DNA of 38,097 nt from CAYYGL01 sp964471235 (GCA_964471235.1 CAYYGL010000019.1:1-38097); one strand, 5' to 3'; shown: positions 1 through 8,562, numbered from the stretch's first letter. The notes: a model not told the origin generated them from the letters alone. A program made the numbers and translations.

Positions 1-157
1 TTTTCTGGTCGGTCTCTTTAAACTTTTCGGTAAGAATTCGATCGGTCTCTTTAAATTTCTCTGTCAATTTCCGATCGGTCTCCTGAAACCTTCGATCGGT
101 CTCTCTGAAAAGCTCCCAGATTTCTTGAATACTTTTTTCCAGTTCCTGCTTTGTCAT
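1..157 (-). CDS. Coiled-coil PD-(D/E)XK nuclease-like protein, N-terminal part only (second tandem copy, cut by window edge)
   Basis: Reading leftward from the ATG at 157, this is an almost exact copy of the start of the gene at 249-881: MTKQELEKSIQEIWELF followed by hendecad coiled-coil repeats. It runs off the window, so the nuclease core is not visible. Compared with its neighbour it lacks one 33-base (11-residue) coiled-coil unit and differs at only a few bases. Identity also covers about the first 20 bases upstream of the start, including the GGGAGA ribosome-binding site. It lies 91 bp downstream of the neighbour on the same strand. Recent tandem duplication is the simplest reading; an assembly artefact at a contig end is the main alternative. 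Confidence 0.8.
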   Translation of the reverse strand, partial: MTKQELEKSIQEIWELFRETDRRFQETDRKLTEKFKETDRILTEKFKETDQK

Positions 158-248
158 TGGTTGATTCTCCCATTTCATCATACGCGATGAATACCCACAA
201 TTCTACTTTTCTCTTTTGGGTGAAGGTCGGTGATTCTGATTGCCTGTT

Positions 249-881
249 TTACCACACCTTCGGTTCAAACTTCTCATCGTTTAAGATTTTAACCGTCTCC
301 CCGGTTTGACCGATTACATACAATCCCTGGCGATAAGCATACCGGTCGGCACCTTCCTGTATCACAATGCCCGCTACCGCACCAATCACCCGCCGATCCC
401 CATATTCCGGGAAAAACGACCGGAATTGGCTTAGTTTCTCAATATGCTCCTTGATGTCATCTATCCCCAGGGTACTCTTTACTTCAATTAAAACCGCATA
501 ATCCCCATTGACTGCCAGAATATCAATCTCCATCTTCTTGCCATTGCGGTAAGACTCGGAACGATGATACACCCGTTCAATCGGAATACCCCGCTCCTGA
601 AACAACTGCTTTACCGCCGGTAAAAGCAAACCTTCCACAAACATTCCCCACTTGCCGCCCAAATTCCCGATCGCTGTGGACATCTCCTTGATTTTCTGGT
701 CGGTCTCTTTAAACTTTTCGGTAAGAATTCGATCGGTCTCTTTCAACCTCTCCGCCAGAATTCGATCGGTCTCTTTAAATTTCTCTGTCAATTTCCGATC
801 GCTCTCCTGAAACCTTCGATCGGTCTCTCTGAAAAGCTCCCAGATTTCTTGAATGCTTTTTTCCAGTTCCTGCTTTGTCAT
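249..881 (-). CDS. Coiled-coil PD-(D/E)XK nuclease-like protein (DUF3782-like)
   Basis: A 210-residue protein. Residues about 15-66 are a charged coiled coil built of 11-residue repeats, with TD/SD pairs at 27-28, 38-39, 49-50 and 60-61. The C-terminal half has a PD-(D/E)XK-type nuclease core: Glu83 in the leading helix, then D120, E133 and K135 in the pattern EIDIL...LIEVKS. This architecture matches the DUF3782-like family, common as multicopy genes in cyanobacteria and candidate phyla; the biological substrate is unknown. Start at ATG 881 has GGGAGA 9 bases upstream. A near-identical copy begins just downstream at 157. Nuclease fold is well supported; actual cleavage activity and role (defence, repair) are inference. 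Confidence 0.85.
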   Translation of the reverse strand: MTKQELEKSIQEIWELFRETDRRFQESDRKLTEKFKETDRILAERLKETDRILTEKFKETDQKIKEMSTAIGNLGGKWGMFVEGLLLPAVKQLFQERGIPIERVYHRSESYRNGKKMEIDILAVNGDYAVLIEVKSTLGIDDIKEHIEKLSQFRSFFPEYGDRRVIGAVAGIVIQEGADRYAYRQGLYVIGQTGETVKILNDEKFEPKVW

Positions 882-1625
882 TGGTTGATTCTCCCGTTTG
901 ACTCATTGTAATAAATATAAAAAAGGATTTGTCCCCTGGCAAACAGCGAACGAAGAATGCACGTCTTTTGAACAGTCCATTCTTTCAGTTTGAGCCTGAA
1001 ATTCGGTTAATTATTCTCACAGCTATTGTCACTTTCTTTCTCAATCATTAACTTGGTTATTCAAATCTATTTTACCCGGAAACTGATTCGATGCATGTTC
1101 TGTATATCCATCCTGTTTCTGCTGTGTATCTATTGCCTTCGTTTTTCCGCCAGGAACTTTAACAAGTTCATAAAACGAAACCATTCCATCCCGGTTTCTG
1201 ATCGGTCGGGGTTGGTAGTCAACTTTGTCAAAAGTATACCGGTTATTTTTCCCTGGTACCCGGGGTGGTATCAATCTTGTAATCGAAGGGAAAGGCTTAT
1301 CAAATCCGTGAATATCCTGGAGACCCTGGCGGGAGATTGTCCCCCGTCCATTTTGATGATATGCTGGAGATGTTTTTCCGGAAGAACAGTGAGAATCCAA
1401 CGCGATTCATCACCACAGGTGGGAATCCTCTAAAATCAAACATCCCCGGAATCACATATCAAAGGGGTCGTCTCGTTCATGAATTAATGTAAGCTACGTG
1501 ATAGTTTCGTGAAAACTATCCGTTATATTTGGGAAAAAAGTTGGTATGTTTATTAAGAATGAACACCGGAAGACGATAACTTAACCAACATACAAGTCTG
1601 GGAAGTCATAGAAACGAAGGATAAA
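882..1625. other. Long intergenic stretch with a possible degraded gene
   Basis: No convincing intact gene. On the minus strand about 1041-1400 an open frame of 119 codons has only a TTG start, a stop just upstream and no ribosome-binding site. Its C-terminal half (about 1041-1215) has coding-like composition, and adjacent minus frames are also open for 30-50 codons with plausible sequence. That could be a frameshifted relic, but I recognise no family. The right-hand end (1500-1625) holds the regulatory region of the next gene. Confidence 0.5.
1500..1529 (+). promoter_or_regulatory. Perfect 8-bp inverted repeat next to a -10-like box upstream of the FAD oxidoreductase gene
   Basis: GATAGTTT (1500-1507) and AAACTATC (1513-1520) are perfect reverse complements separated by 5 bases. 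A TATATT box follows at 1524-1529, about 97 bases before the ATG at 1626. The repeat would overlap the -35/spacer region, the usual position of a repressor operator. The direct sequence observation is firm; the promoter and the binding protein are inference. The half-site resembles no operator I can name with confidence. Confidence 0.5.
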
Positions 1626-2957
1626 ATGGGTCATTTAGTTATTATTGGAAATGGCATTTCCGGTATTACCGTCGCCAGACATGTTCGTAAGCGCAGTAAT
1701 ATGAAAATCACCGTTATCTCCAAAGAGACCGATTACTTTTTCTCCCGAACTGCCCTGATGTACATCTACATGGGGCACATGAAATTTGAACATACCAAAC
1801 CGTATGAAGACGGGTTCTGGAAAAAGAATCGCATCGATTTGATTCGTGCTCTTGTCACGAATGTCGATGTTGATCATAAAACTGTGTACCTGGAAGATGG
1901 GTCCATTCTTAACTATGATAAGCTGGTGATTGCTACCGGTTCGAAAAGCAATAAATTCGGCTGGCCCGGTCAGGATTTGCCCGGTGTGCAGGGACTCTAT
2001 TCCTATCAGGATCTGGAGTTGTTGGAAGAAAACAGTCGTAACATCGAACATGCAGTTATTGTAGGCGGTGGGCTAATCGGAATTGAACTGGCAGAGATGC
2101 TGCACTCCCGGAATATTCCGATTACGTTTCTGGTGCGGGAAGAATATTATTGGGACAATATCCTGCCCAAGGATGAGGCTAAATTAATCAGCCGCCATAT
2201 AGTGGAACATGGAATGGGATTGCGGCTGAGTACCAATTTGAAAGAAATTCTCCCCGGCGACGATGGCAGGGTTCGCGCGGTGGTGACGGAATTCGGAGAA
2301 GAAATCCCCTGCCAACTGGTGGGATTAACCCCCGGGGTGCATCCCAACATCGACCTGGCACAAAAAACCAAAATTGCCACCAATCGTGGCGTACTGGTAA
2401 ATGAATACCTGGAGACCAATATCCCCGATGTATATGCCTGCGGTGACTGCGCGGAAATCGTTGTGGAAGGCGAGGAACGGCATCGCATTGAACAATTGTG
2501 GTACACTGGAAAACTGCAAGGATTGGCACTGGCAAAAACCATCTGCGGAGAACGTACCCGCTACGAACGCGGTATCTGGTATAATTCCGCCAAGTTCCTG
2601 GATATCGAATATCAAACGTATGGGTTTGTTAGCAACTTGCCCCGGGAAGGAGAATCCTCCTTTTATTGGGAACACCCGGAAGGCAGGCATTGTGTACGCC
2701 TTGTGTATCGAAGCGACACGGAAGCTGTGGTGGGAATGAATTTTTTTGGAATCAGAATGCGGCATCCGGTCTGTGAGCGCTGGATAAAAGAAGGTAGAAA
2801 CGTGGATTATGTCATCGCCCACCTTGCGGAAGGAAATTTTGATCCGGAATTTTACAAACGGTACGAAGCGGAAATCGTTGCCGCATACAATCGTCAACGT
2901 GGCAGGAATATCCGGGTTAAACAAAGCAAAGGCTTTTTGCAACGACTCTATGCCTGA
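1626..2957 (+). CDS. FAD-dependent NAD(P)H oxidoreductase (rubredoxin/ferredoxin-reductase-like)
   Basis: A 443-residue pyridine-nucleotide oxidoreductase. The N-terminal FAD dinucleotide-binding motif is GNGISG (residues 8-13). A second Rossmann motif GGGLIG lies near 146 for NAD(P)H. The second FAD motif, VYACGDCAE, lies near 268. The redox-active CxxxxC of disulfide reductases is absent from the region after the first motif, so it belongs with NirB-N/rubredoxin-reductase/NADH-oxidase-type enzymes that pass electrons to a partner. About 140 C-terminal residues form the interface-type domain. GAAGG precedes the ATG. The next gene, 42 bp downstream, encodes a membrane polyferredoxin, suggesting the two exchange electrons. 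The final acceptor cannot be told from sequence. Confidence 0.85.
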   Translation: MGHLVIIGNGISGITVARHVRKRSNMKITVISKETDYFFSRTALMYIYMGHMKFEHTKPYEDGFWKKNRIDLIRALVTNVDVDHKTVYLEDGSILNYDKLVIATGSKSNKFGWPGQDLPGVQGLYSYQDLELLEENSRNIEHAVIVGGGLIGIELAEMLHSRNIPITFLVREEYYWDNILPKDEAKLISRHIVEHGMGLRLSTNLKEILPGDDGRVRAVVTEFGEEIPCQLVGLTPGVHPNIDLAQKTKIATNRGVLVNEYLETNIPDVYACGDCAEIVVEGEERHRIEQLWYTGKLQGLALAKTICGERTRYERGIWYNSAKFLDIEYQTYGFVSNLPREGESSFYWEHPEGRHCVRLVYRSDTEAVVGMNFFGIRMRHPVCERWIKEGRNVDYVIAHLAEGNFDPEFYKRYEAEIVAAYNRQRGRNIRVKQSKGFLQRLYA

Positions 2958-2999
2958 TGTCTTAACAATAAATATTTGAATCAAAATCCGGAGAGAAGA

Positions 3000-4643
3000 A
3001 TGACCTTGGCAAATTCTATTGCTAACAATGGAAAATTTCAGGGAATAACGCCCCACCAACCGCGAGCTATCGGTATTGAAGTCATTCGCTGGATGGGGTT
3101 ATTATTGTTTCTCATCAGTTTATTACTTTTTACGGCAAACGTCTTTCTGGGGGAGTATCGTTTTGATCACGCTGCTCTCGTCCGTGCCGCTAATCATCTC
3201 CCCGCGAACAGACNNNNNNNNNNACTGGAAACCATCACCCCTCTGCTCGGAAAAACATTTTCCTCCCGGTTTGCAGCACTCTCGGAAATTGAAACGCACT
3301 TGAATTCCGATCACACCTTGCAGCCCTACCAATTAAATGAATATAAATTCTGGGTGCTCAAAGCGGCTGCTGCCGGACCGGTTCGGGACCATACCATTTT
3401 ATTCCTTATCCTGACTCTCGGGGTGGGCATGCTTGGCGCCCTGCTGTATGTGTTAACCGGGCTAAAGGAATTGCCCGGCATCAAAAATAACTATATCTTT
3501 TCCAAAAGCCTGACCTCACGGGGAATCATCGGTATTTTGTTGGGTGGGTACCTGATTTCATTCTACATCTTGCTTTACTGGTTTCCGGAATATATCGTTA
3601 ATTTGATTATTCTGATGGACCCAATCAGTAATTTTTTACGGCAAAAGCCGGCAGACCGCTGGTTTCTCTATGGCTTTCTGTATACCATTGCGGTCACAGT
3701 TATGGGAATCCGGATGTTCATCAAATATCGTCACAACCGCTATCATCTGGTACGCACTGCCTCGGTCATCTTTTTTCAATTTGGATTTGCCTTCATGATT
3801 CCTTCCATTTTAGAGCGTTTCAACAGACCGGGAATGGACCTCAAGAATGCCTGGCCCCTGAATTACACTTTTTTCACGGACTGGAACATCAAGACCTTGT
3901 TAAGCAGTGGCAACCTGGGATTGGTTATGTTTCTCTGGGGGATTATCCTCTCATTCATCATCGTTCCGCTTTTTACGTATCGATTTGGCAAACGCTGGTA
4001 TTGCTCCTGGGTGTGTGGCTGCGGAGGCCTGGCGGAAACCCTGGGCGATCCGTTTCGTCAGTTATCGAACAAATCGGTAAAAGCCTGGAAAATTGAACGG
4101 GTAATGATTTACTCGGTGCTGGTATTTGCGGTGGTGATGACCATTCTGCAAATCAGCAACTTTGTTTCCAGCGGTGCCCTGTTTGGTGATTATACCTGGC
4201 GGGTTAACAAAGCGTATAGCTTCTTCATCGGTTCAATTTTTGCCGGGGTGGTGGGTACCGGTTTTTACCCGTTAATGGGAAACCGGGTCTGGTGCCGGTT
4301 TGGTTGCCCGCTGGCGGCAATCATGGGGATTGTGCAGAAATTCAAATCACGGTTCGTTATTACCACCAATGGCGGGCAATGCATCTCCTGTGGAAATTGT
4401 TCCACTTATTGCGAAATGGGCATTGATGTACGCTGGTATGCCCAACGGGGTCAGAATATTATTCGTGCGTCCTGCGTGGGATGCGGTGTGTGCGCGGCGG
4501 TGTGCCCCCGGGGGGTACTGAAACTGGAAACGACAAATCCCAGGAAACGATACAATGTGGTTTTAGATGATTTGGTCGCTCAGGCAATGAACATCGAAAA
4601 ACAATCTTTTACAAAACCGGAAGGAAAAGAGGCTTTATTTTAA
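3000..4643 (+). CDS. Membrane polyferredoxin, NapH/NosR-like 4Fe-4S protein
   Basis: About 547 residues with several membrane segments (near residues 20-45, 140-160, 180-215, 225-250, 310-335, 360-390). A cysteine-rich cytoplasmic loop CSWVCGCGGLAET lies near 335, CRFGCPL near 432, and there are two ferredoxin clusters: C461/C464/C467/C471 and C492/C495/C498/C502 followed by Pro. This is the NapH/NosR/RdxA-like architecture that moves electrons between quinol or a soluble reductase and another redox centre. A TTG at 2976 extends the frame, but ATG 3000 is preceded by GGAGAG at good spacing, so it is preferred. An assembly gap of 10 N lies inside (3214-3223, an extracytoplasmic loop); the frame is kept across it. 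Probably co-transcribed with the FAD oxidoreductase. Confidence 0.85.
   Translation: MTLANSIANNGKFQGITPHQPRAIGIEVIRWMGLLLFLISLLLFTANVFLGEYRFDHAALVRAANHLPANRXXXXLETITPLLGKTFSSRFAALSEIETHLNSDHTLQPYQLNEYKFWVLKAAAAGPVRDHTILFLILTLGVGMLGALLYVLTGLKELPGIKNNYIFSKSLTSRGIIGILLGGYLISFYILLYWFPEYIVNLIILMDPISNFLRQKPADRWFLYGFLYTIAVTVMGIRMFIKYRHNRYHLVRTASVIFFQFGFAFMIPSILERFNRPGMDLKNAWPLNYTFFTDWNIKTLLSSGNLGLVMFLWGIILSFIIVPLFTYRFGKRWYCSWVCGCGGLAETLGDPFRQLSNKSVKAWKIERVMIYSVLVFAVVMTILQISNFVSSGALFGDYTWRVNKAYSFFIGSIFAGVVGTGFYPLMGNRVWCRFGCPLAAIMGIVQKFKSRFVITTNGGQCISCGNCSTYCEMGIDVRWYAQRGQNIIRASCVGCGVCAAVCPRGVLKLETTNPRKRYNVVLDDLVAQAMNIEKQSFTKPEGKEALF
3214..3223. other. Assembly gap (10 N) inside the polyferredoxin gene
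   Basis: Ten N of probably arbitrary length. The reading frame is open on both sides, so the missing length is probably 1 modulo 3 (10 bases would fit). Residues around 72-75 of the protein are unknown. Confidence 0.95.
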
Positions 4644-5028
4644 CAGCCACTTTTGGGGCACAAAGTTTCCTTTTGCTATGGGAAATTTCACACGATACGA
4701 CAATTCTTTTTTCAGCTCACAAAACAGACGAAAAGACCGAACAGGTTCTTATTTCATCATTTTTTCGTAAATTGGTGATATTTTTCTTTGAATGTGAAAA
4801 GATGCGATTGGTGAAAAGAGGTTTTTTATGGACTCATTGTGGTGGATGGGGGTTATGATGAACGGTCGTTGAGCAAAAAACATTACCATGCCATATAGAA
4901 CCGACGGTTTATGGATAACCGTCAGCCGAATGGTAAGTTGTGGTAAGATGCCTTGTTTTTCCTCAGGTAAGGGTCTAAATTGTTCAATTGTTAATCCGGG
5001 TGATAACTCATAGCAAATAAGGAATTAT
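4644..5028. other. Intergenic region with nested inverted repeats
   Basis: No gene recognised in this 385-base stretch; a 61-codon open frame at 4673-4858 shows no family, no ribosome-binding site and an unlikely composition. The right half holds the structured element annotated at 4883-4947 and the leader of the DUF3108 gene. Confidence 0.6.
4883..4947 (+). promoter_or_regulatory. Nested stem-loop with alternative pairing, leader of the DUF3108 gene or terminator
   Basis: Inner stem GACGGTT (4903-4909) pairs with AACCGTC (4917-4923). Outer stem TTACCAT (4883-4889) pairs with ATGGTAA (4930-4936). A tandem repeat of TGGTAAG (4931-4937 and 4941-4947) gives a second, mutually exclusive partner for TTACCA. 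A T-rich run TTGTTTTT follows from about 4953. It could terminate transcription of the polyferredoxin operon or regulate the DUF3108 gene, whose ATG is about 80 bases further. Pairings are seen directly; function is inference. Confidence 0.4.
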
Positions 5029-5844
5029 ATGAGAAAATTATATACCGTAGAAGCTGTTTTTATCGTTTTACTAATGATGCTGAAACCGGCAATTGCCCAA
5101 CCAGACCACACCGTTCACCTTCCTTACCAATGGAAAATCGGAGAAGAGCTTTTTTATAAAGTGCGTTATACATTTTTTACAATCGGTTCCCTGCATTTCA
5201 AGGTTGTGGAGAAGGATACCCTTCACGGCCGCACAGTGTACCATTGCCGGATGCATATCAAATCGAACACATCAATTCCCTTTGTTCCCGATCTGGACGA
5301 TGATTACGACAGTTATATCGATGAAAATTTTTATTCCCATCGCTCTATCGCTTATGAAAAACAAAAGGGGTATTGGTTATACACTTTATATGATATGGAC
5401 TATCTAAATCATGCCATCCATATTCGTATTGAAAAACACTTCCCCAATGATACCCTGGTAGCATTGGATTCCACCGCTTCCATTCCCGGTCCAGTGCAGG
5501 ACGGTTTGTCATTATTGTATTTCGCCCGGGCATATTCCAAAACTCCCGGTCAGGTGGATGTTCCGGTGTTTGCCTTTAACCATCTCAAAACCACCAGGAT
5601 TAATTTTACCGGGCAGCCCCAAAGGGTAAAAGCAAAAGGCAAAAAAGTTCTGGGATACTACCTGGATGGAAAATTGAAATTCGTGGGAATTGCCGGTATT
5701 CGGGAAGGGTTTAAAGGATGGTTTTCGCCGGACATCCAGGGCATCCCACTCCATGCCAGAATGAAGGCGATCGTAGGCAGTGTGCGGGTGAATCTGGATT
5801 GGTGGAAGAATTGGGATGCCGAGGAGTATTTGGCGAAAGACTGA
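5029..5844 (+). CDS. DUF3108 domain-containing exported protein
   Basis: A 271-residue protein with an N-terminal signal peptide (positive MRK, hydrophobic stretch, likely cleavage after ...PAIAQ near residue 24). The rest matches the DUF3108 pattern: EELFYKVRYTFFTIGSLHFKV near the start of the mature part, a conserved FVPDLDDDYDSYID segment, and the C-terminal KGWFSPDIQGIPLHARMK. DUF3108 proteins are periplasmic or outer-membrane-associated beta-rich proteins of unknown function. AAGGA lies about 7 bases before the ATG. It stands alone: upstream is a structured leader, downstream a gene on the other strand. Confidence 0.85.
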   Translation: MRKLYTVEAVFIVLLMMLKPAIAQPDHTVHLPYQWKIGEELFYKVRYTFFTIGSLHFKVVEKDTLHGRTVYHCRMHIKSNTSIPFVPDLDDDYDSYIDENFYSHRSIAYEKQKGYWLYTLYDMDYLNHAIHIRIEKHFPNDTLVALDSTASIPGPVQDGLSLLYFARAYSKTPGQVDVPVFAFNHLKTTRINFTGQPQRVKAKGKKVLGYYLDGKLKFVGIAGIREGFKGWFSPDIQGIPLHARMKAIVGSVRVNLDWWKNWDAEEYLAKD

Positions 5845-5933
5845 ACTGGCTCAGGGATTTCGCATTTCCCCAGATAATACGGTTACGTAACGGGTATATA
5901 ATTTAAAGGCTGTTTCTAAGCCGTCTGCTAAGC

Positions 5934-6344
5934 TCAATCAAAAGTCAGGTCTCTTTGACGATCGTATTTTCGGAGCAACTCAACAAGTTGGGGTTGATCA
6001 GTGGCAGTGGCAAACATGAGGGGGGTCACACCGGTTCTGGTCTCGCTATAGCAGTCCGCTCCTTTGTTGAGCAGCAACCTGGCAATATCCGGCTTGCGGG
6101 AAATGATTGCCCAATGCAACGGGGTTCTGCCCTGTTTGTCCTTCGATTCAATATCCGCCCCTATACCCAGCAGGTACTCCACCAATTCATTCGCACCAAT
6201 AATCACTGCCAGGTGAAGTAAAGTTCTGCCCTTTCCATCTCGCGCCCGCAATGCCCGGGGGGTTAAGTTGAATGACTTAACTGCTTCCAGGTCCCCTCTC
6301 AGAATGACCTGGAAGAGCCGCTCTTTTTTTCCCAACCCAAACAT
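5934..6344 (-). CDS. Small ankyrin-repeat protein
   Basis: About 136 residues from the ATG at 6344. Three ankyrin repeats are visible: DGKGRTLLHLAVIIGANELV, DKQGRTPLHWAIISRKPDIA and TRTGVTPLMFATATDQPQLV, each followed by the usual LL...GAD helix-turn. Ankyrin repeats bind proteins; no catalytic domain is present. The frame is open up to a TTG at 6383, but neither start has a clear Shine-Dalgarno sequence, so the start is uncertain. It follows htpG on the same strand, but a strong hairpin between them suggests separate transcription. Confidence 0.8.
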   Translation of the reverse strand: MFGLGKKERLFQVILRGDLEAVKSFNLTPRALRARDGKGRTLLHLAVIIGANELVEYLLGIGADIESKDKQGRTPLHWAIISRKPDIARLLLNKGADCYSETRTGVTPLMFATATDQPQLVELLRKYDRQRDLTFD

Positions 6345-6539
6345 GTCTAACAACTTGGTTATGTGTAAGTTGATAATAGACAAAGTATTGGTAAGAAATG
6401 CACGGATTGATCACATATTCTCATTTTTTAAATTTTTTACCTCCAGCAGGCACTTCATCAGAGGAGGTGACGAAAAAATGTGCGAGTCAAATTACCGGGG
6501 GGATCACGATATACGACCCAAACAATGAAGTAATTTCCT

Positions 6540-6585
6540 CTCTTCGTGTTCATCCCCTCGCTATTGAAGGGATGCCCACGAAGAG
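6540..6585 (-). terminator. Long imperfect hairpin between htpG and the ankyrin gene
   Basis: CTCTTCGTG (6540-6548) pairs with CACGAAGAG (6577-6585), and CATCCC (6551-6556) pairs with GGGATG (6569-6574), separated by a 2x2 mismatch; the loop is 12 bases. It lies about 55 bases past the htpG stop codon. No clear T-run follows on the minus strand, so it may act as a terminator or as a 3'-end stabiliser of htpG mRNA. Confidence 0.5.
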
Positions 6586-6639
6586 TATTTCCAACCGGGG
6601 ATTCCACTGAACCACGCCTCCCCGTTTAATCTTTCATTG

Positions 6640-8562
6640 TTAATCTTTTTTCTTTCCTTTATTTCTTGTCTCTTTTTTGCCGGTGGTTCCCTTCCCGCCG
6701 GTCGCCTCGGTCATGATCTCATGCATGCGTTTCACAAATTCCGAGGGAGAGGGCAGATTTCCATCCATTAACAATGCGCCTTCGTATAACTGGAGGATGG
6801 ATTGCCGGAGCAACGGATCCGTACTATTCCCCAAATTTAACCGGGAAAGATTCTTGATCAATGGATGAGCGGTGTTGATTTCCAGAATTTTTTTACTGCC
6901 CTGAAAATCTTTTTGCAGCACTTTCATCATTTTCTCCATCTGGGGGTCTAACCCTTCTTTACCAACTACCAGCGTCACCGGCGAATCTACCAACCGTTTG
7001 GAGACAATTACATCCTCCACCCTGTCTCCCAACGTCTCTTTGAACACTTTAATCAACGATTCCGCCAGATTCTCGCTTAGTGCCTCTCCGGTTTCCTTCT
7101 CATCTTTGCCAGCTTCAATGTCGGACTTCTCAATCGACTTGATGGGCTTTTTATCATATTCCTGGATGGAGGGAAATACAAAAATATCCACCGGGTTGGT
7201 TAACAAAATCACCTCAATGTCATTCTTTTTAAAATATTCCAAATTGGGATTGCGCTCCAGCAATTCCCGGCTCTCACCGGAAATATAATAAATTTCCTTC
7301 TGGTCGGAATGCATCCGGGAAACATAGTCTTTCAGTGAAGTAAGCTTGCCATTCTCCGTATGGGTGCTTTCAAAACGAAGCAATTCAATGATTTTCTCCC
7401 GATTGGTGAAATCCGTGTTGACGCCCAGGATAAACATTTGTCCGTAATTTCGATAAAATTTTTCATACTTTTCGGGTTCGCTTTTTGCCATGTCTTCCAG
7501 ATAGGCGAGAATCTTCTTCACCAGGGTATCGCGTATTTTCGCCATGGCAGGGCTGCTCTGGGTTACCTCCCGGGAAACATTGAGTGGCAGGTCTTCGGTA
7601 TCTACCACCCCTTTAATAAACCGCAAATATTCCGGGATTAATTCTTTGCAGTCATCCTGGATAAAAATTTTACGGGAATAGAGGTGAACCGATTTTTCCT
7701 CGTCGGGACGCAGGAATGGCGGGGCACTTCCGGGAATAAACAACAGCGCTTTAAAGTTCACCGCACCTTCAATGGAAAGGTGCAGGTGCCCGAGCGGATT
7801 TTCAAAATCATTGGTCAGAAATTTATAAAACTCGTTCAGTTCGTCCTCGCTGATTTCCCCTTTCGGTCGGTGCCAGAGCGCCTGTACCCGATTGACTTCT
7901 TTGCCGTTTACCCGGATCGGAAAATCCACAAAATTGGAATACTTTTTGATGATCTGATTAATCCGGTATTCATCGGCAAATTCTTCCGCCTCTTTTTTGA
8001 AGGTAAAATATATTTTCGTTCCCCTGGTGGGTTTCTCGATTTCCTCAATGGTAAACGTTCCCTTGCCATCCGACTTCCAGCGATACCCGCGGGAGTCCTT
8101 GTCGGCATGACGGGTTTCAATGATCACCTCATCTGCCACCATAAACACTGAGTAAAATCCCACACCGAACTGCCCTATTAGATTGGCATCAATTTTCTCA
8201 CCTTTTTGTTTCTGCAATTCTCTCAGAAACTCGATGGTACCGGAACTCGCCACGGTACCGATACGGTGAATCAAATCATCATGGGTCATGCCAATTCCGC
8301 TGTCCTCAATAGCAAAAGTCTTCTTTTCGGAATCCACCTCTATCTTGATTTCCAGGGGAGTATCAGGGTCGAGGACATCCTTATCGGTTAACATCCGAAA
8401 CCGAATTTTATTCAAGGCATCAGATGCATTGGAGATCAACTCCCGCAAAAAGACTTCCGGATGGGTATATAAGGAGTGGATAATTAACTGGAGAAGTTGC
8501 TTTAACTCCGCCTGATATTCGTACTGCTCCACAGAACTTTTTTTGGTCTTTGTAGCTGGCAT
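6640..8562 (-). CDS. htpG: Molecular chaperone HtpG (Hsp90 family)
   Basis: A 640-residue full-length Hsp90. The N-terminal ATPase domain has E41 and N45 in FLRELISNASDALNKIRF, the DSGIGMT motif and GQFGVGFYSVFMVAD (ATP lid). The middle domain contains ...LPLNVSREVTQ.. (client and ATP gamma-phosphate contact region), and the C-terminal dimerisation domain is complete, ending in a lysine-rich tail. It is a cytoplasmic ATP-dependent chaperone for late-stage folding and stress. AAAGGAGG lies 5 bases before the ATG, a strong ribosome-binding site. A heat-shock-type promoter candidate lies upstream at 8614-8642. Confidence 0.97.
   Translation of the reverse strand: MPATKTKKSSVEQYEYQAELKQLLQLIIHSLYTHPEVFLRELISNASDALNKIRFRMLTDKDVLDPDTPLEIKIEVDSEKKTFAIEDSGIGMTHDDLIHRIGTVASSGTIEFLRELQKQKGEKIDANLIGQFGVGFYSVFMVADEVIIETRHADKDSRGYRWKSDGKGTFTIEEIEKPTRGTKIYFTFKKEAEEFADEYRINQIIKKYSNFVDFPIRVNGKEVNRVQALWHRPKGEISEDELNEFYKFLTNDFENPLGHLHLSIEGAVNFKALLFIPGSAPPFLRPDEEKSVHLYSRKIFIQDDCKELIPEYLRFIKGVVDTEDLPLNVSREVTQSSPAMAKIRDTLVKKILAYLEDMAKSEPEKYEKFYRNYGQMFILGVNTDFTNREKIIELLRFESTHTENGKLTSLKDYVSRMHSDQKEIYYISGESRELLERNPNLEYFKKNDIEVILLTNPVDIFVFPSIQEYDKKPIKSIEKSDIEAGKDEKETGEALSENLAESLIKVFKETLGDRVEDVIVSKRLVDSPVTLVVGKEGLDPQMEKMMKVLQKDFQGSKKILEINTAHPLIKNLSRLNLGNSTDPLLRQSILQLYEGALLMDGNLPSPSEFVKRMHEIMTEATGGKGTTGKKETRNKGKKKD

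Noticed and set aside
1026..1433. Plus-strand frame of 135 codons
   Set aside because: It opens with an implausible cysteine- and tryptophan-rich composition, has no ribosome-binding site, and lies opposite frames that look more coding-like.
4673..4858. 61-codon plus frame after the polyferredoxin gene
   Set aside because: No Shine-Dalgarno sequence, no family pattern, phenylalanine-rich random-looking composition.
5882..5891. Palindrome GTTACGTAAC, with a related ATTACGTAAT at 14839-14848
   Set aside because: The shared core TTACGTAA is 8 bases and two copies in this length are close to chance; positions (gene 3' end, intra-operon gap) do not suggest one regulator.
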